A DNA stretch of 64,000 bases from Rothia mucilaginosa (GTDB lineage: Bacteria; Actinomycetota; Actinomycetes; Actinomycetales; Micrococcaceae), in the NCBI RefSeq assembly GCF_901875305.1, contig NZ_CABFLY010000008.1:1-64000 (forward strand), read 5' to 3'. The notes below the pieces were generated by a model, which saw only the letters and a program-made list of their open reading frames with translations, had not been told where the DNA came from and searched no databases. Position 1 is the stretch's first letter. Each line of letters opens with the position of its first letter. Positions 49,724 through 58,589 of the stretch are shown here, piece after piece. The position numbers and the translations under genes are program-made.

Positions 49724-52630
49724 TTAGCGGGTGGTGCGTTCCAGTAGCTGCAGCACGTTCTGGTAGGTGTGGCCGGTTGCCTCGGTCATACCCTGCTCAC
49801 AGGTACGGTTAGCCGAAATGTATGCGGCAAACTCCTTCTGCTCGCTCAGCTCAGAAGCCTCAGCCTCCGTAGCGCTCGCAGTCAGCTCCGGGTGCAACAT
49901 ACCGCGGTCACCCGCGTAACCACAGCAACCCCAGTGCTTCGGCACATACACGTCGTCACTCATCGCGTTCGCAATCTTCTCAAACGCAGGCTGAGTGCCC
50001 AGGTGAGTCATGGAGCAGGTCGGGTGCAGAGCAACAGACGGCAGGGGAGCGGACACGGTCAGCTTGTCCAGCATGTTATCGGCGGCGAACTGAACCGCAT
50101 CATACATGCGCAGACGCGAGAAGTCCGGCTCACCCGGCTTCAGGCCGTTCACGATCTTGTGCTCGAGCGCCTTGAGTACCTTCTCACGCATCACCTCAAG
50201 ACCCTCAGTACAGGACGAAGCGTCACACACGACCGGCAGGCGGCCACCGTCAGTAGCCTCCCACAGGGACTTCAGCACACGGTCGCTCATGATCGAGTAG
50301 CCGTCGGTGAAGCCCTTCGACTTCCACGGGGTGGAGCAGCACATCTCACCAATGTTGTCCGGGATGCGGTACTTCACGCCGGTACGCTCGCACAGGCGGA
50401 TGAACGCCTGAGTTGCGTTAATCGGGTCGTGCTTGCCGTCGCCGTCCACACCGCCGAACATGGAGTTCACGCAAGCGGGGAAGAACACAATCTCAGCGTT
50501 AGCGTCCTTATGCGGCTTACGTGCCACACCGCCAACCGGCAGGTCCTTCTTGTAGGAGGGAACCATATCGTCGCCCATGATCTTACGGGCGATGCTGGTG
50601 GTACCGTGAACCACCGGGAACGGCAGCTTCTTAGCCACAGTCAGGGACTTACCGGCCATCTTGTCCATGAAGCCCCACTGCTGTGCGGCAACCTTCCAAC
50701 CGGTAGCGGCCAGCTTGTTCTGGTTCTCAGAACGCAGGCGGCGAATCAGGTCACCGGTGTTAATGTTCACGGGGCAGCGGGTCTGGCACATGCCGTCCAC
50801 AGCACAGGTCTCAATACCGTAGTACTCGTACTCCTTACGCAGGCGCTCAGCGAGCTCGTGGTCGCCATTCGCCTCAGCGGCAGCAATTTCACGGCGCAGC
50901 ACGATGCGCTTACGCGGGGTCAAAGTCAGGTTACGGGAGGGGCAGACCGGCTCACAGTAGCCGCACTCCACACAGCGGTCGACTTCTTCCTCAACGGTCT
51001 CGGCAACCTTCAGGTCGGTCACGTAGTCGGTGTCCGGCTCAACCAGCAGAACGCCCGGGTTCATGATGCCCTTCGGGTCGATGAGGCGCTTAATCTGGCG
51101 CATAACGTCGAAGAGTTCCTCACCGAACTGGCGGCTCACGAACGGAGCCATGATACGGCCGGTACCGTGCTCAGCCTTCAGCGAGCCCTCGTTGCCCAGA
51201 ATCAGCTGAACCATTTCTTCAGTGAAGTCGCGGTAGCGGTCCAGTCGCTTCGGGTCGCGGAACTGCTCGTTCAGCATGAAGTGGATGTTACCGTCCTTCG
51301 CGTGACCGAAGATCACGGAATCCTGGTAGCCGTGCGACTCGAACAGCTTGGTCAGGTCGCTACAGGTGTTACCCAGAACCTCGACGGGCACAACCACGTC
51401 TTCCAGCAGTGCGTTAGTGCCGGAGCGGCGGTTACCCGCAACGGTGGTGTACAGGCCACGGCGGGCAGCCCACAGTGCGTTACGCTCAGACAGCTTGCTG
51501 GTCATCGACACCGGCGAAGCCACGGGCAGGCTCTTAAACATGGGTGCCGCAGCGGCAGCCAGGTCGTTCAGCTCCTGCTCGGAGTTGCCCTGGAACTCAA
51601 CCAGCAGAGCGGCGTGATCCTTCACGTCGATGGCGGCGAGCGCCTCCGCAGCCTGACCGGTACGCTGGCCCACACGAATACTGGTGGCGTCCATCAGCTC
51701 AACGGTTGCGAGCTTGTTAGCAACCAGTTCAGGCACGGAACGTGCAGCATCAATCAGGTTGTTGAACACCAGCAGGCCGGTGGAAATGTTCTTCAGAATC
51801 GGGCGGGTGCGGTAGGTTGCCGAAGCAACGAAACCGAGGGTACCCTCCGAACCAATCAGCAGGTGCTGCAGAATGTCCACGGGGGTCTCAAAGTCGACCA
51901 GGGAGTTCAGGCCGTAACCCATGGTGTTCTTCATGGAGTACTGCTGGCGAATCTTCGCCATAGACTCGGGGTTCTCGGTGACGCGCTTACGCAGACGTAG
52001 CAGGCCCTCGTGAAGTTCAGGTTCGAGGGAGCGTAGCTTCTGGTCGGCGTCCGGTTCTGCGGTGTCAATAATGGTGCCGCTGGGCAGCACGAACACCATG
52101 GAGTCCAGGGTGTTGTACGTGTTGTAGGCGGTACCCGAAGACATACCGGAGGAGTTGTTAGCGACCACGCCACCGATGGTGCAGGCCGACCAGGAGGCAG
52201 GGTCCGGGCCGAGCTTGTAGCCGTAGGGGGCCAGGTAGTTGTTAACCATCATGATGGTCGCGCCGGGCTGCACACGAACCTTCTTACCGTCCTCAAGAAC
52301 TTCGATCTTCTTGAAGTAGCGGCGGGTGTCGACCATCAGGCCGTCACCGCTGGCCTGACCGGACAGGGAGGTACCGCCGGAACGGAAGGTCAGGGGCAGG
52401 CCGAGTTCGCCTGCTGCGCGGAAGATGTTTGCAACATCTTCGGCGGAATCGGGGCGGACCAGACCGGCGGGCACGAGCAGGTAGTGGGATGCGTCGTGTG
52501 CAATAGCCAGGCGTTCGAGTTCGGAGACGCTGGATTCGACGGCTTCTGCGCGTGCATCGGAAAGTAGACGATTGAGGGTGTCCGCGTAGGGGGACTTGAG
52601 TGCTTCAGATGTATTTGACACAACGGTCAT
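49724..52630 (-). CDS. FAD-linked oxidase with Fe-S and CCG domains (D-lactate/glycolate dehydrogenase type)
   Basis: 968 residues. FAD_binding_4 domain (VRPDSAEDVANIFRAAGE, FRSGGTSLSGQ), then the oxidase C-terminal domain, two [4Fe-4S] motifs (CVECGYCEPVCP and CAVDGMCQTRCP), and cysteine-rich CCG domains (CCSTPWKSKG and CCGYAGDRG). It oxidises D-lactate, glycolate or another 2-hydroxy acid and passes electrons to quinone, in the style of GlcD-GlcF fusions. The ATG at 52628-52630 follows GGAAG. Confidence 0.95.
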   Translation of the reverse strand: MTVVSNTSEALKSPYADTLNRLLSDARAEAVESSVSELERLAIAHDASHYLLVPAGLVRPDSAEDVANIFRAAGELGLPLTFRSGGTSLSGQASGDGLMVDTRRYFKKIEVLEDGKKVRVQPGATIMMVNNYLAPYGYKLGPDPASWSACTIGGVVANNSSGMSSGTAYNTYNTLDSMVFVLPSGTIIDTAEPDADQKLRSLEPELHEGLLRLRKRVTENPESMAKIRQQYSMKNTMGYGLNSLVDFETPVDILQHLLIGSEGTLGFVASATYRTRPILKNISTGLLVFNNLIDAARSVPELVANKLATVELMDATSIRVGQRTGQAAEALAAIDVKDHAALLVEFQGNSEQELNDLAAAAAPMFKSLPVASPVSMTSKLSERNALWAARRGLYTTVAGNRRSGTNALLEDVVVPVEVLGNTCSDLTKLFESHGYQDSVIFGHAKDGNIHFMLNEQFRDPKRLDRYRDFTEEMVQLILGNEGSLKAEHGTGRIMAPFVSRQFGEELFDVMRQIKRLIDPKGIMNPGVLLVEPDTDYVTDLKVAETVEEEVDRCVECGYCEPVCPSRNLTLTPRKRIVLRREIAAAEANGDHELAERLRKEYEYYGIETCAVDGMCQTRCPVNINTGDLIRRLRSENQNKLAATGWKVAAQQWGFMDKMAGKSLTVAKKLPFPVVHGTTSIARKIMGDDMVPSYKKDLPVGGVARKPHKDANAEIVFFPACVNSMFGGVDGDGKHDPINATQAFIRLCERTGVKYRIPDNIGEMCCSTPWKSKGFTDGYSIMSDRVLKSLWEATDGGRLPVVCDASSCTEGLEVMREKVLKALEHKIVNGLKPGEPDFSRLRMYDAVQFAADNMLDKLTVSAPLPSVALHPTCSMTHLGTQPAFEKIANAMSDDVYVPKHWGCCGYAGDRGMLHPELTASATEAEASELSEQKEFAAYISANRTCEQGMTEATGHTYQNVLQLLERTTR

Positions 52631-53009
52631 AATCTTGAGCTTCCTTACAGATGAAGGGATGTAATGCTGTCTCTTCCAGTATCGTCTTTTGAACGCCGTC
52701 TTTTCTGGTTAGCTCCGGCTAAGTTTGACGACTATTCGTCGCTATGTGATCGCTAATTGTGTGCAGTGGTGACGGGGGATTTTCCTGCGTATTTATTGAT
52801 ATCTCGGGGCTTCATCAGTCTATCCGGGGAGGGTGTCTCTATCCTTGGCCCGCTGATCTGAGATTTTCTTAGACACCCCCATCACATGCTGTAACATTTT
52901 GGTTGAAAGCGGCCCCCGCCTCACGCTGTTGCGATTGTGTCGCGGTCGAAGGGTCGATAGCTCGTCAAACGCAGCTTTCGATATTTCCAGATTCCTCAGT
53001 TTTCCTTCG
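52631..53009. other. Upstream region of the dehydrogenase gene
   Basis: 379 bases between the dehydrogenase start and the stop of the lipoprotein gene, both on the minus strand. It should contain the dehydrogenase promoter. AT-rich stretches lie near 52780-52800 and 52860-52900. No hairpin or operator stood out. Confidence 0.5.
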
Positions 53010-53939
53010 CTACGCGCGGGAGCTCAGCGTCGTGAGGGTCCAGCGGGCCGATGCATCCGAAGTCACCACACCGCACAGCAACGGCGACTTATCCGCCGCA
53101 CGCACCCCCAAATCATCCAAGAAAACACGACCGCCGGAAGGCACGGTCAGCTCCTGGCGCGTGGCCCCCGCACAGTACACCCGAATCGGTGCGCCCGAAC
53201 GGTTCTCCACAGCGGCAGAACTCGAACGGTTCGTCGTGTCGTCAACAAAACCTCGCGTGCCCTGCTGAACAATATCGCCCGACGACAGCGTCTGGCTCAC
53301 GAGCGCCAGACCCTCCGGAGCAGTCAGCTCACCAGAGGAATCAACGCCCATCGAACGCACCGACACCACCCACTGCGCATCATCGGCCAGATTCGAGGTG
53401 GAAGCCGTCACTCGCGTCGCGCTCAATGACACGTCAGACGAAGCGCCCGCGCTCGCGGAGGCGGAAGGGGAAGCGGTGTTGCGAACCCACACGCCACCCA
53501 TTTCACCCGATTCACCCGCCGGGAACTCCACCGAGGTCCCAGCCTCATCACGCAGAGAAACACGCATGGGGGCCGTCGGCTCGCCGCGCCGCTCAAACTC
53601 AATATAGGAATACGAGCCGGTACCCGCGGGTCCCTCGAACACGGCCTCCTCAACAGGGCCTCGACCTGAGAATAGACGGTAGCCCTCACGCTCCTCATTC
53701 ACCGGGGCCACCCCGCGGCTGACCGCAAGCGAACCATCAACACTGGCCGAAGCCGAAGCGGAAGAATCCGCATTCTGCGTAGCACACCCGCTCAGAGGCA
53801 CCACCAGAGCCGCAGCCAGGGAAAGCACCAGCGCAACGCCGCGGGTCCGCACACGCACAGCACCCCTATGCAGGCCGGATGCGGGAAGACCCGACGGGGC
53901 CGCGGGAACAGTAGAGGAGAGGAAGCGTGAAGGGGTCAT
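53010..53939 (-). CDS. Secreted lipoprotein, function unknown
   Basis: 309 residues from the ATG at 53937-53939. The longer frame upstream is Cys-rich and non-coding. A basic N-terminus and hydrophobic stretch lead to a lipobox, VVPLSGC (near residue 55), followed by Ser/Ala-rich linker. The rest is beta-rich and resembles surface proteins that carry Ser/Ala repeats (SASASAGASS). The role is unknown; the gene faces away from the channel gene. Confidence 0.8.
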   Translation of the reverse strand: MTPSRFLSSTVPAAPSGLPASGLHRGAVRVRTRGVALVLSLAAALVVPLSGCATQNADSSASASASVDGSLAVSRGVAPVNEEREGYRLFSGRGPVEEAVFEGPAGTGSYSYIEFERRGEPTAPMRVSLRDEAGTSVEFPAGESGEMGGVWVRNTASPSASASAGASSDVSLSATRVTASTSNLADDAQWVVSVRSMGVDSSGELTAPEGLALVSQTLSSGDIVQQGTRGFVDDTTNRSSSAAVENRSGAPIRVYCAGATRQELTVPSGGRVFLDDLGVRAADKSPLLCGVVTSDASARWTLTTLSSRA

Positions 53940-54126
53940 GGAACACTCCGGTGTGGACTCATGGATGGAAGATATCGGTGGTGCGCACCCGCATTTGCAG
54001 CTGATGCACGCACCACACATTGTGCCAGCTCCAGTGCATACGGTGCAACGAAGCATGGATGCGGCAGAACCCACAGAATCACACGATGCCCCGACCGAGG
54101 CGCCAGGATGCCCACAAGGCGCAGAG

Positions 54127-54132
54127 TATTAT
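54127..54132 (+). promoter_or_regulatory. -10 box of a leaderless channel gene
   Basis: TATTAT is placed seven bases before the ATG at 54140. The ATG at 54131 overlaps this box, so it is unlikely to be transcribed. Confidence 0.5.
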
Positions 54133-54139
54133 GTCTCCT

Positions 54140-55543
54140 ATGGATAGGACGGCACAGCATCAATTACAGACCCCCGCGGACGGCGACGGTGACGCATACA
54201 ATCCCGCGCAGGATGAAGACTACGAAGAAGTAGTCGAAGAATACGCCACCAGCGACGAGCCGGATGGCACGCACCGCGAGAGCCACCGCATCACCCGCAC
54301 AAGCCACCGCCCGCGCACGCAGGGTATTCCCGTCGTGCCCCGGTCCACGCTCGGCATCGGGTCCGCTGAATCTTCTGCTGAAACCCATGCCGAAACCTAT
54401 ACCGAAACCGCCCGCGAGGTGCGCGAACCCGGAACACAGACGACCACCATCCGCACGGTCACCCGCACCGTCACGGACCCACCGCGTCGCGCCCCGCGCA
54501 CCCGCTTCTTCCGTAGACTCAGCAAGTACCGCGGCGAGAAGAACCTGGCGGCGTGGGAGGAGCGCACCTCCAAGCCCATGTTCGTGGCGTCACTACTGTA
54601 TCTCCTGGCTTTTGCTGCGCCCATTGTGAGTACGCGAATCCGGGAACCGTACGACGCTCACCTTAATTTCCTGCAGCTGATTCTGTGGGCCCTCTTCGCT
54701 GCCGACTACTGCATTCGCCTGTATCTGGCGCCACGTCGACTCTACTTCATCACGCACAACCTCATGAATCTGGCGATTGTGCTGCTGCCCGCCTGGCGTA
54801 TTGTCAGCTTCCTGGCCATGATTCACCTGACCACCAACCGCCAGTACAAGAGGCTGTCCGAGCTGGGAGTAAAGCTCTTCGGCTACACCGCAATCTTCAT
54901 TATCATGTTCGCCCTAGGGATTTATTCGGTGGAGTCCTCCGCCCCGGGTGCTATGATTCGTGACCTGCCCACCGCCTACTGGTGGACGTTCACGACCCTC
55001 GCCACGGTCGGCTACGGTGACGTCTACCCGGTCACCGGCATCGGTAGGGCGATTGCCGTGGTCGTCATGCTGTACGGGGTGGGCTTGGTCGCGGTCGCTA
55101 CCGGTGCGCTCGCGAGCTGGATTATCGAGAAAATTGGGGGAGTGGAGGAGCAGGAACACCCCGCCACCAAGGCTGATGTGGATGACCTCCGCCTGGAGAT
55201 TGCGGAGCTTCGGGCGTTGCTGGCCCGCCAGTACGCTCGCCGCGAGGGCCTGTCCGGCCCGACTCAGGAGGCAACGGGTAGGGACGGTACCCGCCTGATG
55301 CCCGAGGCAACGGATGCGCCCGGCACCGGCCGGGCCGGTAGCTGGCTTGAAGAACAGGCTGAGGGTAATCGGCAGGAGGTCGCTGGTTGGGCTAGCCCGA
55401 GTGCCGAGGCTGGCCGCGGTACCGGCAGTGAGGTGGCGGTACGTGAGGAAGCGCCCGAGCAGGAGCCTGTGGCTCTGCTGGAGGAAACCCGCCAGACCTT
55501 CACGATTATTCGTGAGAAGTTCTCATTCCGTTCCCGCAAGTAG
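54140..55543 (+). CDS. Voltage-gated-type potassium channel
   Basis: 467 residues from the ATG at 54140. An acidic N-terminal tail of ~120 residues precedes six hydrophobic segments with a pore loop and the filter TLATVGYGDVYP. The S1-S4 region (FVASLLYLLAFAAPIV to RIVSFLAMIHL) has few S4 arginines, so voltage sensing may be weak. A coiled C-terminal helix (DVDDLRLEIAELRALLARQY) probably holds the tetramer, followed by a long disordered tail. Potassium transport across the membrane. Confidence 0.88.
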   Translation: MDRTAQHQLQTPADGDGDAYNPAQDEDYEEVVEEYATSDEPDGTHRESHRITRTSHRPRTQGIPVVPRSTLGIGSAESSAETHAETYTETAREVREPGTQTTTIRTVTRTVTDPPRRAPRTRFFRRLSKYRGEKNLAAWEERTSKPMFVASLLYLLAFAAPIVSTRIREPYDAHLNFLQLILWALFAADYCIRLYLAPRRLYFITHNLMNLAIVLLPAWRIVSFLAMIHLTTNRQYKRLSELGVKLFGYTAIFIIMFALGIYSVESSAPGAMIRDLPTAYWWTFTTLATVGYGDVYPVTGIGRAIAVVVMLYGVGLVAVATGALASWIIEKIGGVEEQEHPATKADVDDLRLEIAELRALLARQYARREGLSGPTQEATGRDGTRLMPEATDAPGTGRAGSWLEEQAEGNRQEVAGWASPSAEAGRGTGSEVAVREEAPEQEPVALLEETRQTFTIIREKFSFRSRK

Positions 55544-55926
55544 TCTTGGGAAGTTTTGCTTCGAGGCCCGGGGGAGCGTGTATATGCACCCGTCAAAACA
55601 TATCAAGGCGCCTCGAACGCACTTAACCCAACAGTAACCAACATTCAATCTACGCTGGAGCAAACCCTCTTGGCGATGATGAGTAACCCTGGGTTCACCC
55701 CGAGAGCTTATTTCACAAATACATTCTCGAATAACCCAATTGTGAGGAAATTATCACTTAAAATGCCTAGTAGGTATACACAATAAAACGCCACTGCGGA
55801 TACACTATCTACGTGCTGGCGTACGAAGACACCCTGTAGCTCGCATGCTACGGGGTGTTGCTTTATATTCGTTTCGTTCCAGCATGCACTCACAACTCTC
55901 ACTCAAACACTCAACAGGAGCAACCT
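55544..55926. other. Intergenic region with an end-terminator
   Basis: No gene is supported. The part from 55650 to 55790 is more AT-rich. A hairpin at 55829-55858 precedes the next gene. Confidence 0.5.
55829..55858 (+). terminator. Terminator before the small secreted protein gene
   Basis: ACACCCTGTAGC (55829-55840) and GCTACGGGGTGT (55847-55858), one G-U pair, followed by TGCTTTAT. Confidence 0.75.
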
Positions 55927-56496
55927 GTGGCTTCTAAGACCACTCTGGGCGTGCTGGTTCTGACCGGTGCGCTCACTCTGGGCATGTGCGCCTCCGCTAC
56001 GGCTGGCGCTTCTAGCTCGTCGAACGGCACCTCTCTGACCGCTCGAACGGTCACTGTCGATGACGCATCGTTTGCCTCCGCGCGTGCCACCCCGGCCAGC
56101 ACGGAAACCTCGGAAATCCAGATTATTTCTGAGGTTCCCTCCTCCAGCTCTGAAACCTACGTTCCGCGCGATGACGCATCACAGACGGAGAGCACGTGGC
56201 TACAGCTCGGTGACACCGAGAACTACGTGGACGCCGTGGTGCGCGGTAATAAAATCACCGTAACCTACCACCTCAACTACGAAGAGACGGCCACGGTCAT
56301 CTGGGTTGGTACTTTCGAGTCCGGTCAGGGCGACTACAGCTGGACCTCGGTGGGTGACCGTCGAACGATGGACCGCAACCCGATGGCAGCTTCGGAGTCT
56401 GAAAAGGAATTTACGGTGCGCGACGGCATGCTGACCTTCTCGTTCACCTTCCGCGGTGAGACCCGCACGGTGCAGCTGATGAAGTTCGAGGGCTAG
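55927..56496 (+). CDS. Small secreted protein, function unknown
   Basis: 189 residues from a GTG at 55927 (CAGGAG upstream). Signal peptide: basic MASK, then TTLGVLVLTGALTLGMCASA, cut near ATAGASS. A Ser/Thr-rich stretch follows, then a beta-type domain with WLQLGDTENYVDAVVRGNKI and YSWTSVGDRRTMDRNPM. No cell-wall anchor is seen. Family not recognised. Confidence 0.75.
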   Translation: MASKTTLGVLVLTGALTLGMCASATAGASSSSNGTSLTARTVTVDDASFASARATPASTETSEIQIISEVPSSSSETYVPRDDASQTESTWLQLGDTENYVDAVVRGNKITVTYHLNYEETATVIWVGTFESGQGDYSWTSVGDRRTMDRNPMAASESEKEFTVRDGMLTFSFTFRGETRTVQLMKFEG

Positions 56497-56631
56497 GGCC
56501 CGCAGTGTTGAGGGGCGCCGGTTTCGTTCTGGTGGACGGACCGGGCGCCCCTTTCTATTCCTATCGCGGGGCTCTCAGCCGGTCCGCACTGCCGACCCGT
56601 GGACGCCCCTGGTGGGAACGTGAAAACGCTA

Positions 56632-56637
56632 TAGAAT
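56632..56637 (+). promoter_or_regulatory. -10 box of a leaderless HIT gene
   Basis: TAGAAT lies six bases before the ATG at 56644; no ribosome-binding site is present. Confidence 0.6.
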
Positions 56638-56643
56638 GGGACT

Positions 56644-57216
56644 ATGAGCGAGAACACGACCCCCGAGACCACCGCACCCTCGGTGCAGGATTCCTTCGAG
56701 CTACCCGGCGCACCCGACCAGTTCCAGCGCCTGTGGACCCCGCACCGCACCGCCTACGTGAGCGGTGGGCAGAAGGACTACACCGAGAAGACCTGCCCCT
56801 TCTGCACCGCGCCCAGCCGCAGTGATGAGGAGTCGCTGATTGTGCACCGCGGTGAGCATGCCTTCGTGATTCTCAACCTCTACCCGTACAACCCCGGGCA
56901 CCTGCTGATTTGCCCGTACCGCCACATTCCGTTCTATGACGATGCGACCGAGGCGGAAACCCTGGAGATTGCGCAGCTGACCCAGCTTGCCATGAAGGTT
57001 CTGCGCGAGGTTTCGCACAACGACGGCTTCAATATTGGCATGAACCAGGGCAAGGTGGGCGGCGCGGGAATTGCCGACCACCTGCACCAGCACATTCTGC
57101 CGCGGTGGAGCGGCGATACCAATTTCCTGCCGATTATTGCCCAGACCAAAACCATGTCGCGCACCCTGGACGACATGCGTTCGGCGCTCGCAGAGGGTTT
57201 CGCCCGCCTGAGCTAG
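56644..57216 (+). CDS. HIT-family protein
   Basis: 190 residues. Histidine triad motif ADHLHQHILPRW near residue 140; Cys pair CPFCTAPS near residue 50. HIT proteins hydrolyse or transfer nucleotides (Ap4A, AMP-amino acid adducts). The fold matches actinobacterial Ap4A-phosphorylase-like HIT proteins. Start at the ATG directly after the -10 box. Confidence 0.9.
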   Translation: MSENTTPETTAPSVQDSFELPGAPDQFQRLWTPHRTAYVSGGQKDYTEKTCPFCTAPSRSDEESLIVHRGEHAFVILNLYPYNPGHLLICPYRHIPFYDDATEAETLEIAQLTQLAMKVLREVSHNDGFNIGMNQGKVGGAGIADHLHQHILPRWSGDTNFLPIIAQTKTMSRTLDDMRSALAEGFARLS

Positions 57217-57333
57217 GTCGGCCCGTACTTCTTATCTCTCGGGCTCGCGACGCTTTTGAGAGCGTTCTTTCGCGGCGCCCCGCCGGGCCGGCTCTTTGCT
57301 GCTCTGCGGCACTCCTCGGGCCACTCAAACCGC

Positions 57334-57339
57334 TAGAGT
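57334..57339 (+). promoter_or_regulatory. -10 box of a leaderless DUF2797 gene
   Basis: TAGAGT, eight bases before the ATG at 57348; no ribosome site. Confidence 0.5.
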
Positions 57340-57347
57340 TGATAGTC

Positions 57348-58481
57348 ATGGATTACCCCAATCTGCTTGAGAACGCCTTCCGTGAGAACGCCCTCGACGG
57401 TGCCGAGGCTTACTCCGCCGAACCCGCCGCCCGCGTCGGCGGTGAAACCGCTCCGCGCGCCCTCGTGTGGCGGCAGCTGCGCTGGGTGGACCGCCGCCCC
57501 GTTCTCGAGCTAGAGGCTGTCGAGGCCGGAACGGGCCAACCCGGACCGAACGGTTCCGGTTCTGCGGGTACTGAACTGTCCGTGCGCCCTGCGGGCCGTC
57601 GCCTCCGGGTGCCGCTAACCCCCGGGGCCTACCTGAGCCTGCGCGTGGCCCTTGACGCATCCGGCGCGCCGTACCGCTTCTGCTCCGGCTACACGACCGG
57701 CTCAACCGACCCCCGCGCCCCCAGAACCCGCCGTCACCCGTGCCCCGAGGCCGCCCGCATCGACCGCGGCCAGCAGTGTCCCCGATGCGCCGCCCGCGAC
57801 GAATTCACCGCCCTACACAGCGCGCACCTGTACCCCGGAACGCTCACCGACTCCATGCGCGCCTACGCCATGCTGGAGCACCGCCTCTACATCGCCACGT
57901 TCCCAGACGGTACCCACAAGGTCGGCACGAGCTCTTTGACCTCAACCCCGCGACGCCTCGACGAGCAGGCCGTCGCCACGGCCACCTACGTTGCGCTTGC
58001 CCCGGACGGGCTGATCATCCGCCGTGCCGAGGACGCCGTGACCGCCCTCGCCGGAATCGGCCAGGTCAAGCAGGTGGCGAGCAAGTACCGCGCCTGGACG
58101 CATCCGCTCCTGGGTGCTCAGCTCCGCGCCACCCACGAGGATGCGGTGGCCCGCGCCCACGCCGCCCTCACCGAGTTCCTGGCGGGGGAGCCCGACCTGC
58201 AGCTATCCGCTCTGGACGAGCCATGGGTTCCCTCCCCGGCGATGAACCGCCCGTACGCGGCCCTGCGCGCGCACAATCCGGAACCGCTCGCACCGTGCTA
58301 TTCGACGCTGGACGGTAGCACGGCCGGGTTCTTCTGCACGGGAGCGGCGGGACAGTTTGTGAGCGCCCACGTGGGCGATCCCGACGTCGCGTTCCTCGTC
58401 AACACCGCCGAGTGGCGCAACCTGCTGGTCGTTCCCGACCGGGGATTCACGCGGGTGAGGGTACAGAGCTCGCTCTTCTAA
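57348..58481 (+). CDS. DUF2797 family protein
   Basis: 377 residues from the ATG at 57348. Landmarks include a Cys cluster (HPCPEAARIDRGQQCPRCAA) that could bind zinc and the segment YIATFPDGTHKVGTSSLTST, which resembles a GIY-YIG-like core, as reported for this family. Possibly a nucleic-acid enzyme. The N-terminus is variable and Gly/Pro-rich. Confidence 0.8.
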   Translation: MDYPNLLENAFRENALDGAEAYSAEPAARVGGETAPRALVWRQLRWVDRRPVLELEAVEAGTGQPGPNGSGSAGTELSVRPAGRRLRVPLTPGAYLSLRVALDASGAPYRFCSGYTTGSTDPRAPRTRRHPCPEAARIDRGQQCPRCAARDEFTALHSAHLYPGTLTDSMRAYAMLEHRLYIATFPDGTHKVGTSSLTSTPRRLDEQAVATATYVALAPDGLIIRRAEDAVTALAGIGQVKQVASKYRAWTHPLLGAQLRATHEDAVARAHAALTEFLAGEPDLQLSALDEPWVPSPAMNRPYAALRAHNPEPLAPCYSTLDGSTAGFFCTGAAGQFVSAHVGDPDVAFLVNTAEWRNLLVVPDRGFTRVRVQSSLF

Positions 58482-58576
58482 AGCCGCCCGCCCGGCACGG
58501 TTCACGCTCGCCGCGGCCCGTTTTGGCCTGAGCGAACGCCTCCGCCGCACCCTTCAGCGGCGCCGTGCGCGTGTAC

Positions 58577-58582
58577 TAGAAT
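58577..58582 (+). promoter_or_regulatory. -10 box of a leaderless murT gene
   Basis: TAGAAT, seven bases before the ATG at 58590. The in-frame ATG at 58581 overlaps it. Confidence 0.6.
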
Positions 58583-58589
58583 GGTAAGC

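Noticed and set aside
49769..52000. A 743-residue frame antisense to the dehydrogenase gene
   Set aside because: The opposite strand carries full FAD, Fe-S and CCG motifs; the antisense product is a His/Gln/Val-rich shadow.
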